From Bacteroidota bacterium (GTDB lineage: Bacteria; Bacteroidota; Bacteroidia; B-17B0; Aurantibacillaceae), in NCBI GenBank assembly GCA_025359355.1, contig JANYGR010000043.1, positions 1 to 5,925 on the forward strand: 5,925 nucleotides of DNA, given 5' to 3'. Shown piece by piece: positions 5,905-5,925 of this stretch. The notes beneath the pieces are model-generated. The model searched no databases. It worked only from the letters and a program-made list of their open reading frames with translations, and was not told the DNA's origin. Position 1 is the first letter of the stretch; each line of letters opens with the position of its first letter. The translations under genes and the position numbers were made by a program.

Positions 5905-5925
5905 TAATTTAACTAATTATTTTAT
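5903..5925 (+). terminator. possible AT-only hairpin at the end of xth
   Basis: AATAATT (5903-5909) and AATTATT (5915-5921) form a 7-bp stem with a 5-nt loop, overlapping the xth stop codon and followed by TTAT at the window edge. The position suits a transcript end, but the stem lacks G-C pairs and the T-run is short and cut off by the edge. Confidence 0.3.

Overview
The window looks like the chromosome of a low-GC member of the Bacteroidota. The evidence is that yidC has a TAnnTTTG-type -7 promoter box, the starts have A-rich leaders rather than clear Shine-Dalgarno sites, the ECF sigma factor is of a kind common in that phylum, and YidC has Lys where proteobacterial YidC has its groove Arg. 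I cannot name a genus.

Layout, left to right. On the minus strand there is the first 14 codons of a probable exported or membrane protein, cut by the window edge (42-1). It is preceded on the same strand by an ECF-type sigma factor (599-93). A 273-bp divergent gap (600-872) holds four copies of the 8-mer TTGTTTAA/TTAAACAA in a symmetric, 41-bp-periodic arrangement just upstream of the sigma gene. On the plus strand, lysS (873-2417) is followed after only 4 nt by a small lipoprotein gene of unknown function (2422-2958). A 138-bp gap carries nested inverted repeats and a good Bacteroidota promoter for yidC (3097-4998). A 144-bp gap then leads to an exodeoxyribonuclease III/AP endonuclease gene (5143-5904), and the window ends just past a weak AT-only hairpin.

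The four large genes are mostly housekeeping: lysine charging for translation, membrane-protein insertion, and base-excision or exonucleolytic DNA repair. They do not form one pathway, and yidC and xth probably have their own promoters. The accessory part is the left end: a sigma factor, a possible co-transcribed envelope protein, and a patterned control region that may be an autoregulatory operator. I see no phage, transposase, CRISPR array, tRNA or rRNA, and no convincing new multi-gene system. The best leads are the sigma-factor control region, the cut-off gene beside it, and the unknown lipoprotein coupled to lysS.
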